This document shows positions 6,914 to 18,595 of a stretch of 63,231 nt of DNA, one piece after another (position 1 is the first letter of the stretch; each line of letters begins with the position of its first letter). The translations under genes and the position numbers were made by a program. Location of the stretch: contig NZ_BOMZ01000097.1 of the NCBI RefSeq assembly GCF_016862455.1, positions 1 to 63,231 of the forward strand, given 5' to 3'. The notes beneath the pieces were generated by a model. That model searched no databases, had not been told where the DNA came from, and worked only from the letters and a program-made list of their open reading frames with translations. Source of the stretch: Actinoplanes utahensis. Its GTDB lineage: Bacteria; Actinomycetota; Actinomycetes; Mycobacteriales; Micromonosporaceae.

Positions 6914-7602
6914 TTCGCGGGCGTGGGAAGCTCGCCGTCCGGCGAGACGGTCAGGTCGGCGCCGTCGGCCCGGCCGGCCAGCCAGGCCGCGAGCGACCGG
7001 GTCGGCCCGCCGATCACCGGGCCGTCCGCCGAGCCGATCACCAGCGGATGCTCCAGACCGGCCGGGCGCAACACCATGTCGGGCGAGCCGGGCGGCGGGT
7101 CGCCGACGGTCGTGCGGAGCAGCCGCAGCGCGAACGCCTCCGGCCAGTCCCCCGGGGTGTAGCCGCGGCCCAGATCGACCCGGTGGATCTCCACCTCGCA
7201 CAGCCGCAGCCACGGCACCACCGCCGCGCTGCGGGCCATCGGCAGCGGGGTGGCCCAGGCCGCCGCCGGCATCGCCGCGGCCGCGTCGGCGAACCGCTCG
7301 TGCGCGGCCCGGATGTCGGCGACCTGCTCGGCGACCGGGCGGGCGGCGCCCGCGGCGATGCCGGCCTCGCGGGCCTCCGGTGACGCGTAGGCCGGGGTCT
7401 CCACTCCGGTCCGGGCCCAGGTCAGCAGGTTGGTCAGAGCGTCCGCGTTGCGCGCCAGATGGGTCAGCACATGCCCGACGGACCAGCCGGGCAGCAGTGA
7501 TGGGGCGCCGACCTCGCCGTCGGACAGCGGCTCCGCGGCGCGCAGCAACGCCGCGGTGGCGTCCTCCACGTCGGTCATCAGCACGAGCGGATCGATCGTC
7601 AC
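6907..7602 (-). CDS. Maleylpyruvate-isomerase-fold mycothiol-dependent enzyme
   Basis: 231 aa of the DinB/MDMPI superfamily. The N-terminal four-helix domain has SLLPGWSVGHVLTHLARNAD with the first metal His, and RLCEVEIHRVDLGRGYTP with the Glu and His ligands. A C-terminal domain follows (about 165-231). The family uses mycothiol as cofactor or substrate thiol; the reaction here is not identifiable. GTG 7602 lies six bases after TAGGGT on the minus strand, so the mRNA is probably leaderless. Its stop is close to the MBL gene start, and both read leftwards as a likely pair. Confidence 0.8.
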   Translation of the reverse strand: MTIDPLVLMTDVEDATAALLRAAEPLSDGEVGAPSLLPGWSVGHVLTHLARNADALTNLLTWARTGVETPAYASPEAREAGIAAGAARPVAEQVADIRAAHERFADAAAAMPAAAWATPLPMARSAAVVPWLRLCEVEIHRVDLGRGYTPGDWPEAFALRLLRTTVGDPPPGSPDMVLRPAGLEHPLVIGSADGPVIGGPTRSLAAWLAGRADGADLTVSPDGELPTPAKW

Positions 7603-7708
7603 CCACCGACCCTAACCGGCCGGGGCGGAATTCGCTTTCGCGCCGCATCCCTCCGCCGTACCGTCGTTGCCAGACACGATCGTTCGACCCGCGGAGGAGG
7701 TGAGGACC

Positions 7709-7756
7709 GTGCAGTTCCGAGTCGCCGTGTCCCTTCACCAGGGGGCCTTCGCCTGA
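7709..7756 (+). CDS. 15-residue leader ORF upstream of rsgA
   Basis: GTG at 7709 opens MQFRVAVSLHQGAFA and stops at TGA 7754-7756, 43 bases before rsgA. An unusually strong Shine-Dalgarno, GGAGGAGGTGAGG, lies directly upstream, better than that of rsgA. Such placement suggests a leader peptide whose translation tunes rsgA. It could also be chance; conservation of the peptide would decide. Confidence 0.5.
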   Translation: MQFRVAVSLHQGAFA

Positions 7757-7799
7757 TCTCGCAGGCCACGCCGTCCCCGAAAGACCGTAAAGGGTTCCC

Positions 7800-8849
7800 A
7801 TGTCGTACCACCTGTCCCAGCTCGGCTGGGACGAGCACTTCACATCCTCGTTCCGCCGGTTCGACCGGGCCGACTCCAGCCCGGGGCGGGTGCTCCGCGC
7901 CGACCGCGGCGTCTGCACGGTGCTGACCGCGGACGGGCCCACCCGGGCCGGTCTCGGCGGGTCCGTCATGCTGGACGCCGCCCGGGATCCCGCCAACCTG
8001 CCCTGCACCGGCGACTGGGTGGTGTTACGCCACTGGCCGGACCGGCGCACCACGATCGAGCTGGTGCTGCCGAGACGTACCACCCTGATCCGGCGCACCG
8101 CCGACAAGGACTCGTCCGGGCAGGTCCTGGCCGCCAACATGGACACCGTCGCGGTCGTCGAGCCGATCCATCCCGAGCCCGACGACACCCGGGTGGAGCG
8201 TCTCCTCGCCCTCGCCTGGGAGTCCGGCGCCGACCCGATCCTCGTCCTCACCAAGAGCGACACCACCACCGATCCGGCCGCCGTGGCCCGGCAGCTCGGC
8301 GACCTCGCGCCCGGCGTGCCGGTCCTGCCGGTCAGCGTCCAGCGCGGCGAAGGACTCGACGCCCTGCGCGGGTACGCCGGCCCCGGCCGCACCCTGGCCC
8401 TGCTCGGCCGGTCCGGCGCCGGCAAGTCGACGCTCGTCAACGCCCTCGCCGGGACGACCGTCATGCCGGTGCAGGCGATCCGGGACGCCGACGGCAAGGG
8501 CCGGCACACCACCGCCTACCGCAACCTGGTCGTCGTCCCGGGCGGCGGCACGGTCATCGACACCCCGGGCATCCGGGGCGTCGGCCTGCTCGACACCGGC
8601 AGCGGCCTGGAACGCGCGTTCGCCGACGTCACCGACCTGGCCGGCCGGTGCCGCTTCGACGACTGCTCGCACGACAGCGAGCCGGGCTGCGCCGTCCAGA
8701 CCGCCCTCGCCGACGGTTCCCTGCCACCGCGCCGCCTGGCCAGCTGGCGCAAACTCCGCCGTGAGGTCGAGGTGGAGAGCGGCCGGCGCTCGGCCCGGCT
8801 GGCCCGCCAGCGCCGCATTCCCACCCCGCCGAGCGCCCGGCGGCTGTGA
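7800..8849 (+). CDS. rsgA: Ribosome small-subunit-dependent GTPase RsgA (YjeQ)
   Basis: 349 aa. It helps late 30S maturation. The circularly permuted GTPase order is visible: G4 LTKSD comes before G1 GRSGAGKST, then the switch region GKGRHTT and G3 DTPGIRG. An N-terminal OB-like domain precedes, and the C-terminal zinc knuckle is C-x4-C-x-H-x5-C (CRFDDCSHDSEPGC). ATG 7800 gives the usual N-terminus LSQLGWDEHF. It is the last gene of its transcript; a GT-C-like membrane protein starts 55 bases later from its own promoter. Confidence 0.95.
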   Translation: MSYHLSQLGWDEHFTSSFRRFDRADSSPGRVLRADRGVCTVLTADGPTRAGLGGSVMLDAARDPANLPCTGDWVVLRHWPDRRTTIELVLPRRTTLIRRTADKDSSGQVLAANMDTVAVVEPIHPEPDDTRVERLLALAWESGADPILVLTKSDTTTDPAAVARQLGDLAPGVPVLPVSVQRGEGLDALRGYAGPGRTLALLGRSGAGKSTLVNALAGTTVMPVQAIRDADGKGRHTTAYRNLVVVPGGGTVIDTPGIRGVGLLDTGSGLERAFADVTDLAGRCRFDDCSHDSEPGCAVQTALADGSLPPRRLASWRKLRREVEVESGRRSARLARQRRIPTPPSARRL

Positions 8850-8903
8850 CCGGTCACCGCGGCGCCGGACGTCGCGGACGGGCCCTCTGGCAGAATTCGG
8901 CCG

Positions 8904-10670
8904 GTGCATGCGGCTGACGAGATGACCGGGGAGCCGGCGGCGCAGGTCGCGGAGCGCAGGCCGCGGCGGTGGCGGTGGCGGTCGATCGACACCGTGGTCC
9001 TGCTCGGGTTCCTGGGGCTGGCCGTGCTGGTGCTCGGCCGGCTCTGGGCCGACCCGAACGGGCGGGTGCTCGACGGCAACGACGACGACCACGGCATCTT
9101 CCTGTTCATGCTGGCGCACGCCGAACGGGTGGTCTTCGACGGCGCCGCACCGTTCGTCACCGACCGGTTCAACGTGCCGGTCGGGGTCAACATGATGGCG
9201 AACACGTCCATCCTGGCCCTCGCCCTGCCACTGGCCCCGCTGACGCACTTCCTCGGCGGCGGGGTGACCGTCGCGCTGCTGATCACCGGCGGCCTCGCCG
9301 GGACCGCGTTCGCCTGGTACTGGGTGCTCTCCCGTCATCTGCTGGAGAGCCGCCTCGCGGCCTGGATCGGCGGGCTCTGGTGCGGGTTCGCGCCGGCGAT
9401 GATCTCGCACGCGGCCGGGCATGTGAACTTCGTCAACAACTACGTGCTGCCGTTCATCGTCTGGCAGGTGCTGCGGCTGGCCGAGCCGGGCCGGGTCCGC
9501 CGGGGCGGGATCGTCCTCGGGCTGCTGATCGTGCTGCAGATCTTCATCAACGAGGAGGCGCTGCTCTTCACCGCGCTGACCCTGGGCGTCTTCGCGGTCG
9601 CCTGGGCCGCGATGGCGCGGGACGAGGCGCGGCGGGTGTGGCGGCACTTCACCGCCGGGATCGGGGTGGCCGCGCTGACGTCGGGCGTGCTGCTGGCGTA
9701 CCCGCTCTGGTATCAGTTCTTCGGGCCCGGCAACTATCATGGGCAGCCGTTCCGGCCCACCGACTACGTCACCGACCTGGCCTCGCTGGGTGCGTTCCCG
9801 CGGCAGTCGGTGGCCGGCAGCGAGGCGATCGCGCAGCGGCTCAGCGTGAGCGCCACCGAGGACAACACGTTCTTCGGGCCGGCCGGGCTGGTGATGATCC
9901 TGGTGGCCGCGGTGGTGCTGTGGCGTTCGGTGGCGTTGCGGGCGACCACGATCGCCGGGCTGGTGCTGCTGCTCATGTCGTTCGGGCCGAAGCTGCGGGT
10001 GGCCGGGCAGGACACCGGGATCCCGTTGCCGTTCGGCCTGATCAGTCATGTGCCGGTGATCGACCTGGTCAGTGTGACGCGGTTCGCGATGGTGCCGGCG
10101 ACGGTCGCCGGGGTGCTGCTGGCGTTCGCCGCCGACCGGATCCGGCGCCGGCGGCGGCTGTTCTGGATCGGGATGGTCCTCGCCCTGGTGCCGCTGGCGC
10201 CGAAACCGCTGCCGGTGGTGCAGGGGATCCCGATGCCGGAGTTCCTCACCGCGGGGACCTGGCGGCAGTACGTCCCGGAGGGCCGGACCCTGGTCACGGT
10301 GCCGCTGCCGGACGTGACGAGTGGCCGGACCGGGCAGCGCTGGGCCACCCTCAACAATCTGGACTACCCGACGCCGCGCGGCTACTTCATGGGCCCGGCG
10401 CGGCCACCGTTCGACGACACCGGCTCCTGGTCGGCGCCGCACACCTACACCTCGCGGCTGCTGCTGAACGTGCAGATGTACAACCGGCCACCGGTCGCCG
10501 TCGACCGGGCCGCCGTGCTGGCGGACCTGGCGTACTGGCGGGCGGCCGTGGTCGTGCTCGTCCCCGGGGTCCGCAACGGCGACCTGCTCCGCACCGTCCT
10601 GGTCGGGGCTCTCGGCGAGCCACAATGGGTGGGCGGCGTGGAGATCTGGCGGGTTCCCCCGGAAGAGTGA
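8904..10670 (+). CDS. Polytopic membrane protein, GT-C glycosyltransferase-like
   Basis: 588 aa with about 10-11 predicted TM helices after a basic N-terminus (RRPRRWRWR) and an extracytoplasmic C-terminal domain of about 160 residues. The first loop has DGNDDDHGIFLFMLAH, an acidic motif placed like that of polyprenyl-phosphate-sugar-dependent GT-C enzymes, and AGHVNFVNNYVLPF follows in a later loop. I do not recognise a specific family; sugar transfer to a cell-surface polymer is an inference. GTG 8904 follows CAGAAT by 7 bases (leaderless type); the ATG at 8922 is the alternative start. Confidence 0.65.
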   Translation: MHAADEMTGEPAAQVAERRPRRWRWRSIDTVVLLGFLGLAVLVLGRLWADPNGRVLDGNDDDHGIFLFMLAHAERVVFDGAAPFVTDRFNVPVGVNMMANTSILALALPLAPLTHFLGGGVTVALLITGGLAGTAFAWYWVLSRHLLESRLAAWIGGLWCGFAPAMISHAAGHVNFVNNYVLPFIVWQVLRLAEPGRVRRGGIVLGLLIVLQIFINEEALLFTALTLGVFAVAWAAMARDEARRVWRHFTAGIGVAALTSGVLLAYPLWYQFFGPGNYHGQPFRPTDYVTDLASLGAFPRQSVAGSEAIAQRLSVSATEDNTFFGPAGLVMILVAAVVLWRSVALRATTIAGLVLLLMSFGPKLRVAGQDTGIPLPFGLISHVPVIDLVSVTRFAMVPATVAGVLLAFAADRIRRRRRLFWIGMVLALVPLAPKPLPVVQGIPMPEFLTAGTWRQYVPEGRTLVTVPLPDVTSGRTGQRWATLNNLDYPTPRGYFMGPARPPFDDTGSWSAPHTYTSRLLLNVQMYNRPPVAVDRAAVLADLAYWRAAVVVLVPGVRNGDLLRTVLVGALGEPQWVGGVEIWRVPPEE

Positions 10671-10705
10671 GGGGGCTGCTGCCGGAAAATGTCGTACCCC
10701 GTCGT

Positions 10706-10738
10706 TAGAGTGACTGGTCGACTTCAAACACCTGTACG
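10706..10738 (+). promoter_or_regulatory. uvrA promoter region with LexA-like box
   Basis: TAGAGT (10706-10711) is a possible -10 box. AAAC-ACCT-GTAC within 10725-10738 matches the actinobacterial SOS box GAAC-N4-GTTC at 6 of 8 positions and would lie just downstream of the transcription start. SOS control of uvrA is known in many bacteria; this site is imperfect. Confidence 0.4.
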
Positions 10739-10767
10739 GACTCGCCTTCAAGGCAGAGAGGCTGGCC

Positions 10768-13722
<2,955 letters not shown>

Positions 13723-13939
13723 GAAGTTCTTAGACGACTCTCAGCGACCGCACCTGGTTGATCTCCTAAGGTCGGCCGGGTGCGGCGGTGGGTCGGCACC
13801 CCGACGGACCGACGGGCAAACGCGGAGAAAGCGGGAGAATCTCGCTTTGGTTACGTTGAACTGATCACGGCATCGATCCGTACTCCGTAGCGACTCCGCG
13901 TGACATTGGCGGCAGAGAACAGGTAGTGGAGGGCGACAA

Positions 13940-14455
13940 ATGACTGACGTGCAGCCGAGGACCGACGCCGAGATCCAGCAGGACCGTCCCGGGACCACCT
14001 CGACCCGCCGCGTCGTCCTGATGGGGGCCGGGGCGCTCGGCGCGACCGCGGTCCTGGCGGCCTGCGGCACCGACTCCAGCGGCTCCAACCCGAACGGCTC
14101 CGACTTCGCCGACAACCCGATTCCGGCCGGCAGCACGGCCGCCGACGGCAGCACCAGCGGCGGCGCCGGCGGCACCGTCCTGGTGGCGGCGGCGAAGGTG
14201 GCCGTCGGTGGCGGCGTGATCCTGGACGATCTGGTGGTCACCCAGCCGACCGCGGGCACCTACAAGGCGTTCAGCAACATCTGCACGCACCAGCAGTGCA
14301 AGGTGTCGGAGGTCAAGAACGGCTCGATCGTCTGCCGGTGCCACAACAGCCTGTTCTCGATCAACGACGGGGCGCCGTCCTCGGGCCCGGCCAGCACGCC
14401 GCTGTCCGAGACCAAGGTCGAACTGGACGGCGACAACGTGGTGACCGCGGCCTGA
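13940..14455 (+). CDS. Tat-exported Rieske [2Fe-2S] lipoprotein
   Basis: 171 aa. The N-terminus has a twin-arginine motif (STRRVVLMG, R23-R24), a hydrophobic stretch and a lipobox LAAC with C42, so folded export with lipid anchoring is expected. A Ser/Gly/Thr linker follows. The Rieske domain carries CTHQQC (C-x-H) and CRCHNSLFS (C-x2-H pattern within VCRCHN), enough for one 2Fe-2S cluster. It is shorter than cytochrome bc1 Rieske proteins and is a stand-alone electron carrier of unknown partner. TGGAGGG precedes ATG. Confidence 0.88.
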   Translation: MTDVQPRTDAEIQQDRPGTTSTRRVVLMGAGALGATAVLAACGTDSSGSNPNGSDFADNPIPAGSTAADGSTSGGAGGTVLVAAAKVAVGGGVILDDLVVTQPTAGTYKAFSNICTHQQCKVSEVKNGSIVCRCHNSLFSINDGAPSSGPASTPLSETKVELDGDNVVTAA

Positions 14456-14533
14456 CGGAGGTCAGGACCGGAGACCCGGGCCGTGGCGGCGGCGCCGGGC
14501 CTCCGGCCGGGCAATTCTGTCAGTCCCACGCAC

Positions 14534-14539
14534 TATCGT
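14534..14539 (+). promoter_or_regulatory. Leaderless promoter -10 box of uvrC
   Basis: TATCGT ends exactly 7 bases before the GTG start at 14547, so transcription should begin at or next to the start codon. No Shine-Dalgarno is present, which agrees. Confidence 0.55.
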
Positions 14540-14546
14540 TGAGCTT

Positions 14547-16481
14547 GTGCCAGACCCGTCCACTTATCGCCCCGCTCCCGGTACCATCCCGGAGTCTCCC
14601 GGCGTCTATCGTTTCCGCGATCCGGCCGGCCGGGTGATCTATGTCGGCAAGGCGAAGAACCTGCGTAACCGGCTGAATTCCTATTTCGCCGACGTCTGGT
14701 CGCTGCACGCCCGGACGCAGCAGATGGTCACCACCGCCGCCGGTGTGGACTGGGTCACCGTCGGCACCGAGGTCGAGGCGCTGCAGCTGGAGTTCTCCTG
14801 GATCAAGGAGTTCGACCCCCGCTTCAACGTGAAGTATCGCGACGACAAGTCGTATCCGTTCCTCGCCGTCACCCTCGACGAGGAGTTCCCCCGCCTCCAG
14901 GTGATGCGCGGCGCGAAGCGCAAGGGCGTCCGCTATTTCGGGCCCTATTCGCACGCCTGGGCCATCCGCGAGACCCTCGACCTGCTGCTGCGGGTCTTCC
15001 CGGCCCGCACCTGCAAACTCGGCGTCTTCCAGCGCGCCCACCAGATCGGCCGGCCCTGCCTGCTCGGTGACATCGGCAAGTGCTCGGCCCCGTGCGTCGG
15101 CCGGGTCAGCCCCGAGCAGCACCGGGCGATCGTCGACGAGTTCTGCGACTTCATGGGCGGGCGCACCGACCTGTTCCTCAAGCGGGTCGAGCGGGAGATG
15201 CTGCAGGCCTCCGAGGACCTGGAGTTCGAGCGCGCCGCGCGGCTGCGTGACGACCTGATGGCCCTGCGCCGGGCTCTGGAGAAGCAGGCGGTCGTGCTGG
15301 GCGACGGCACCGACGCCGACGTCGTCGCGTTCGCCGAGGACCCCCTCGAGGCCGCCGTCCAGGTCTTCCACGTGCGTGGCGGCCGGATCCGCGGTGAGCG
15401 CGGCTGGGTGGTGGAGAAGGTGGAGGATCTGACCACCGGCGACCTGGTGCACCACTTCTGCCGGCAGATGTACGGGGAGGAGCAGGGCGAGGGCGACGTG
15501 CCCCGGGAGATCCTGGTGCCGGCCCTGCCCGACGACGCCGACGCGCTCGCCGTCTGGCTCTCCGGGCGGCGTGGCAGCCGGGCCACCCTGCGGGTGCCGC
15601 AGCTCGGCGACAAGAAGACGCTGATGGAGACCGTCGCCCGCAACGCCTCCGGGGTGCTGCAGCGGCACAAGCTGCGCCGCGCCGGCGACCTGACCACCCG
15701 CAACAAGGCGCTCGAGGAGATCGCCGAGGCGCTCGGCATGGACAGTGCGCCGCTGCGGATCGAGTGCTTCGACGTGTCGCAGATCCAGGGGACCGACGTG
15801 GTCGCCTCGATGGTGGTCTTCGAGGACGGGCTGGCCCGCAAGAGCGAGTACCGCAAGTTCATCGTCCGGGGCAATCCCGACGGCAGCGGCCTGGACGACC
15901 TGTCGGCGATGAGCGAGGTGATGCGGCGGCGGTTCGCGCGGGTCAAGGCCGCTCCGGCGGAGCCCGCCGAGGGCGAGATGCCGGGGATCGACCCGCTGAC
16001 CGGCAAGGCGCGCAAGTTCGCCTACCCTCCTCAGCTGATCGTCGTCGACGGCGGCCAGCCGCAGGTCAACGCGGTCGCCGAGGTGCTGTCCGAGTTGGGT
16101 GTCACCGACGTCGCGCTGTGCGGCCTGGCCAAGCGGCTGGAGGAGGTGTGGCTGCCCGCCGACGACTTCCCGGTCATCCTGCCGCGCACCTCGGAGGCGC
16201 TCTACCTGCTGCAGCGAGCGCGTGACGAGGCGCACCGGTTCGCCATCACCTTCCACCGGCAGCGGCGGTCGCAGCGGATGACCGAGTCCGCCCTCGACGA
16301 CGTCGCCGGGCTGGGCGAGGTGCGGCGCAAGGCCCTGCTCCGGCATTTCGGGTCGCTGAAACGGCTCGCCGAGGCCACCCCGGAGGAGATCACCGAGGTG
16401 CCCGGAATCGGCCGGCGGACCGCGGAATCGGTGCTGGCCGCGCTGCGTTCACCCGAGACGGGGAAGACCGCGGAGGGATAG
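14547..16481 (+). CDS. uvrC: Excinuclease ABC subunit C
   Basis: 644 aa. It makes the dual incisions in nucleotide excision repair. The N-terminal GIY-YIG domain is intact (GVYRFRDPAGRVIYVGKAKNLRNRL), then the Cys-rich segment (CKLGVF, CLLGDIGKC, CVGR), a UVR domain (about 205-240) for UvrB contact, the RNase H-like C-terminal nuclease (ECFDVSQIQGTDVVASMVVF; VDGGQPQVN; DEAHRFA) and a terminal tandem HhH (DDVAGLGEVRRKALLRHFGS). It begins a run with rapZ, yvcK and whiA, a widely conserved actinobacterial order. Confidence 0.97.
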   Translation: MPDPSTYRPAPGTIPESPGVYRFRDPAGRVIYVGKAKNLRNRLNSYFADVWSLHARTQQMVTTAAGVDWVTVGTEVEALQLEFSWIKEFDPRFNVKYRDDKSYPFLAVTLDEEFPRLQVMRGAKRKGVRYFGPYSHAWAIRETLDLLLRVFPARTCKLGVFQRAHQIGRPCLLGDIGKCSAPCVGRVSPEQHRAIVDEFCDFMGGRTDLFLKRVEREMLQASEDLEFERAARLRDDLMALRRALEKQAVVLGDGTDADVVAFAEDPLEAAVQVFHVRGGRIRGERGWVVEKVEDLTTGDLVHHFCRQMYGEEQGEGDVPREILVPALPDDADALAVWLSGRRGSRATLRVPQLGDKKTLMETVARNASGVLQRHKLRRAGDLTTRNKALEEIAEALGMDSAPLRIECFDVSQIQGTDVVASMVVFEDGLARKSEYRKFIVRGNPDGSGLDDLSAMSEVMRRRFARVKAAPAEPAEGEMPGIDPLTGKARKFAYPPQLIVVDGGQPQVNAVAEVLSELGVTDVALCGLAKRLEEVWLPADDFPVILPRTSEALYLLQRARDEAHRFAITFHRQRRSQRMTESALDDVAGLGEVRRKALLRHFGSLKRLAEATPEEITEVPGIGRRTAESVLAALRSPETGKTAEG

Positions 16482-16493
16482 CCCTTCCCGGCC

Positions 16494-16499
16494 TACCAT
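16494..16499 (+). promoter_or_regulatory. Possible -10 box of rapZ
   Basis: TACCAT (TANNNT) would start transcription near 16506, after the GTG at 16503 but before the GTG at 16533, supporting the latter as the true rapZ start. Confidence 0.4.
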
Positions 16500-16532
16500 G
16501 TTGTGTCCGCGAAACCGACGCAGGAGGCGTGC

Positions 16533-17447
16533 GTGACCGAAGCGATGCCGGACCTCGGAAACGACGAGGTTCTGGAACCCGACGAGGCCGGGACGGACCT
16601 GGTGGTGGTGACCGGGCTCTCCGGCGGTGGGCGCAGCACGGTCGCTCGGGCGCTGGAGAACGTCGGCTTCTACGTGGTCGACAACCTGCCGCAGGCGCTG
16701 ATGCTGGAGATGGCCGAGCTGGCGTTCGCGGCCGGCGGCGCCGCCCGGCGGACCGCCATGGTGCTGGACGTGCGCAGCCGCGCCTTCTCCACCGACCTGG
16801 CCGGCGCCGTGCGGGCGCTGAAGGAGCGCGGTTTCTCGCCGCGGGTGGTCTTCGTCGACGCCGACGACGAGGTGCTGATCCGGCGCTTCGAGTCGGTGCG
16901 GCGCTCGCACCCGCTGCAGGGCGACGGGCGGCTGGCCGACGGCATCGCCGCCGAGCGCAAGCTGCTCGAGGAGGCCCGCGAGCAGTCCGACGTCATCATC
17001 GACACCAGTCACCTGAACGTGAACCAGCTGCGCCGCCGGGTGGAGGAGCTGTTCGGCGGGGAGGACAGCCGCAAGCTGCGGATCACCGTCCTCTCCTTCG
17101 GCTTCAAGTACGGCCTGCCGCCGGACGCCGACTACGTGCTGGACGCCCGCTTCCTGCCCAACCCGTTCTGGGTTCCCGAGCTGCGCGAGCACACCGGCCT
17201 GGAGGAGGGCGTGAGCAGTTACGTCCTGGGCCAGGAGGGCGCCACCGACTTCGTGGCCACCTACGCCGGCCTCATCGCCGCCACCGCCCCCGGTTTCGAG
17301 CGGGAGGGCAAGCGCTACCTCACCGTCGCGATCGGCTGCACCGGCGGCAAGCACCGCAGCGTCGCCATCACCGAGGAGCTGGCCGCCCGGCTCAGCGACA
17401 TGCGCCTGTCCGCCCACACCTCGCACCGCGATCTGGGGCGCGAGTGA
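16533..17447 (+). CDS. rapZ: RNase adapter / nucleotide-binding protein RapZ
   Basis: 304 aa P-loop protein. In E. coli RapZ steers GlmZ RNA to RNase E; the actinobacterial role is less clear, but linkage to yvcK and whiA is nearly universal. Walker A is VTGLSGGGRST, with the characteristic NVGFYVVDNLP after it, and the C-terminal domain shows SFGFKYGLP, DARFLPNPFW and IGCTGGKHRSVAI. GTG 16533 is chosen because AGGAGG sits 5 bases upstream; a longer form from GTG 16503 is possible. Its stop overlaps the next start by four bases. Confidence 0.93.
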   Translation: MTEAMPDLGNDEVLEPDEAGTDLVVVTGLSGGGRSTVARALENVGFYVVDNLPQALMLEMAELAFAAGGAARRTAMVLDVRSRAFSTDLAGAVRALKERGFSPRVVFVDADDEVLIRRFESVRRSHPLQGDGRLADGIAAERKLLEEAREQSDVIIDTSHLNVNQLRRRVEELFGGEDSRKLRITVLSFGFKYGLPPDADYVLDARFLPNPFWVPELREHTGLEEGVSSYVLGQEGATDFVATYAGLIAATAPGFEREGKRYLTVAIGCTGGKHRSVAITEELAARLSDMRLSAHTSHRDLGRE

Positions 17448-18457
17448 CGGCGATCCGGGTGGTCGCCTTCGGCGGCGGACATGGGCTGAGCGCCTCGCTG
17501 CGGGCCCTGCGGCACAGCGCACGGGACCTCGACCTGGAGATCACCGCCATCGTCACGGTGGGCGACGACGGCGGTTCCAGCGGCCGGCTGCGGGTCGAGC
17601 GGGACGCCCTGCTGCCTCCCGGCGACCTGCGCCAGGCCCTCGCCGCGCTGGCCGCCGACAACCCGGCGCACCGGCTCACCGCGACCCTGATGCAGCACCG
17701 GTTCGCCTCGATGGCGCCGGGGGCCGCCCCGGCCCCCGGCCGGGGGCCGCGCGTCGAGCGCCGCGCCGACCGCAGCAAGGACACCCTGGCCGGGCACGCG
17801 GTCGGCAACCTGGTGCTGCTCGGGCTGATCGAGATGCTCGGCGACCCGGTCGCGGCCCTGGACCACGCCGCCGCCATGGTCGGCGCGCAGGGCCGGGTGC
17901 TGCCGATGGCGCTGCACGCGGTCGGGATCGAGGCCGACGTGGTGGCGCCGGACGGTGCCCGGGTCACGGTCTCCGGGCAGCACTCGGTGGCGGTCGCCGA
18001 CGGCCGGGTGGTGTCGCTGCGGCTGCGGCCGGAGCACCCGCCGGCCTGCCCGGAGGCGGTCGCCGCGGTCCGCGACGCCGACTGGCTGATCTTCGGCCCC
18101 GGCAGCTGGTACACGAGCGTCCTGCCGCACCTGCTGGTCCCGGACCTGGCCGCCGCGATCGTGGCCAGCCCGGCCCGGCGGCTGGTCACGCTGAACCTGA
18201 GCCCCGACCGGGAGACGTCCGGGCTGTCCACCGCCGACCACCTGGCCGCCCTGCACTGGTACCTGCCGAACCTCCGGGTCGACACGGTGGTCGCCGACGC
18301 CAAGTGGGTGGGCGAGCCGGAGCCGGTCCGGGCCGCCGCCGCGGAGCTGGGCGCCGACCTCGTTCTGGTACCCGTCGCCGTTGCCGACGGCAGCCCACGG
18401 CATGATCCTGAGTCATTGGGCGCCGCCCTGGTGCCAGTATTGGGCGCCACTCGTTGA
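17444..18457 (+). CDS. yvcK: YvcK/CofD-like protein (GlmR family)
   Basis: 337 aa. The family is related to 2-phospho-L-lactate transferase CofD and, in Firmicutes, binds UDP-GlcNAc and supports cell-wall precursor supply. Visible motifs: FGGGHGLSASLRALR (glycine-rich start), VTVGDDGGSSGRLR, PPGDLRQAL, AGHAVGNLVL and FGPGSWYTSVLPHL. GTG 17444 overlaps the rapZ stop (GTGA), so the two are translationally coupled. A 25-residue insertion of Pro, Arg and Gly (PGAAPAPGRGP) sits before the GHAVGN motif. Confidence 0.92.
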   Translation: MTAIRVVAFGGGHGLSASLRALRHSARDLDLEITAIVTVGDDGGSSGRLRVERDALLPPGDLRQALAALAADNPAHRLTATLMQHRFASMAPGAAPAPGRGPRVERRADRSKDTLAGHAVGNLVLLGLIEMLGDPVAALDHAAAMVGAQGRVLPMALHAVGIEADVVAPDGARVTVSGQHSVAVADGRVVSLRLRPEHPPACPEAVAAVRDADWLIFGPGSWYTSVLPHLLVPDLAAAIVASPARRLVTLNLSPDRETSGLSTADHLAALHWYLPNLRVDTVVADAKWVGEPEPVRAAAAELGADLVLVPVAVADGSPRHDPESLGAALVPVLGATR

Positions 18458-18595
18458 TTAGAGACGTAGTGCGGCACACCGAGGCTTGTTCATGACCCAC
18501 CTCGGCCCCGGTGTCGCCGAAGGTAAGGACGACGGTCCCCACCGTCGTGAGTAAGGCTCAGTTGTTCAAGATCCGGCGCATGAGGTGACAACACG

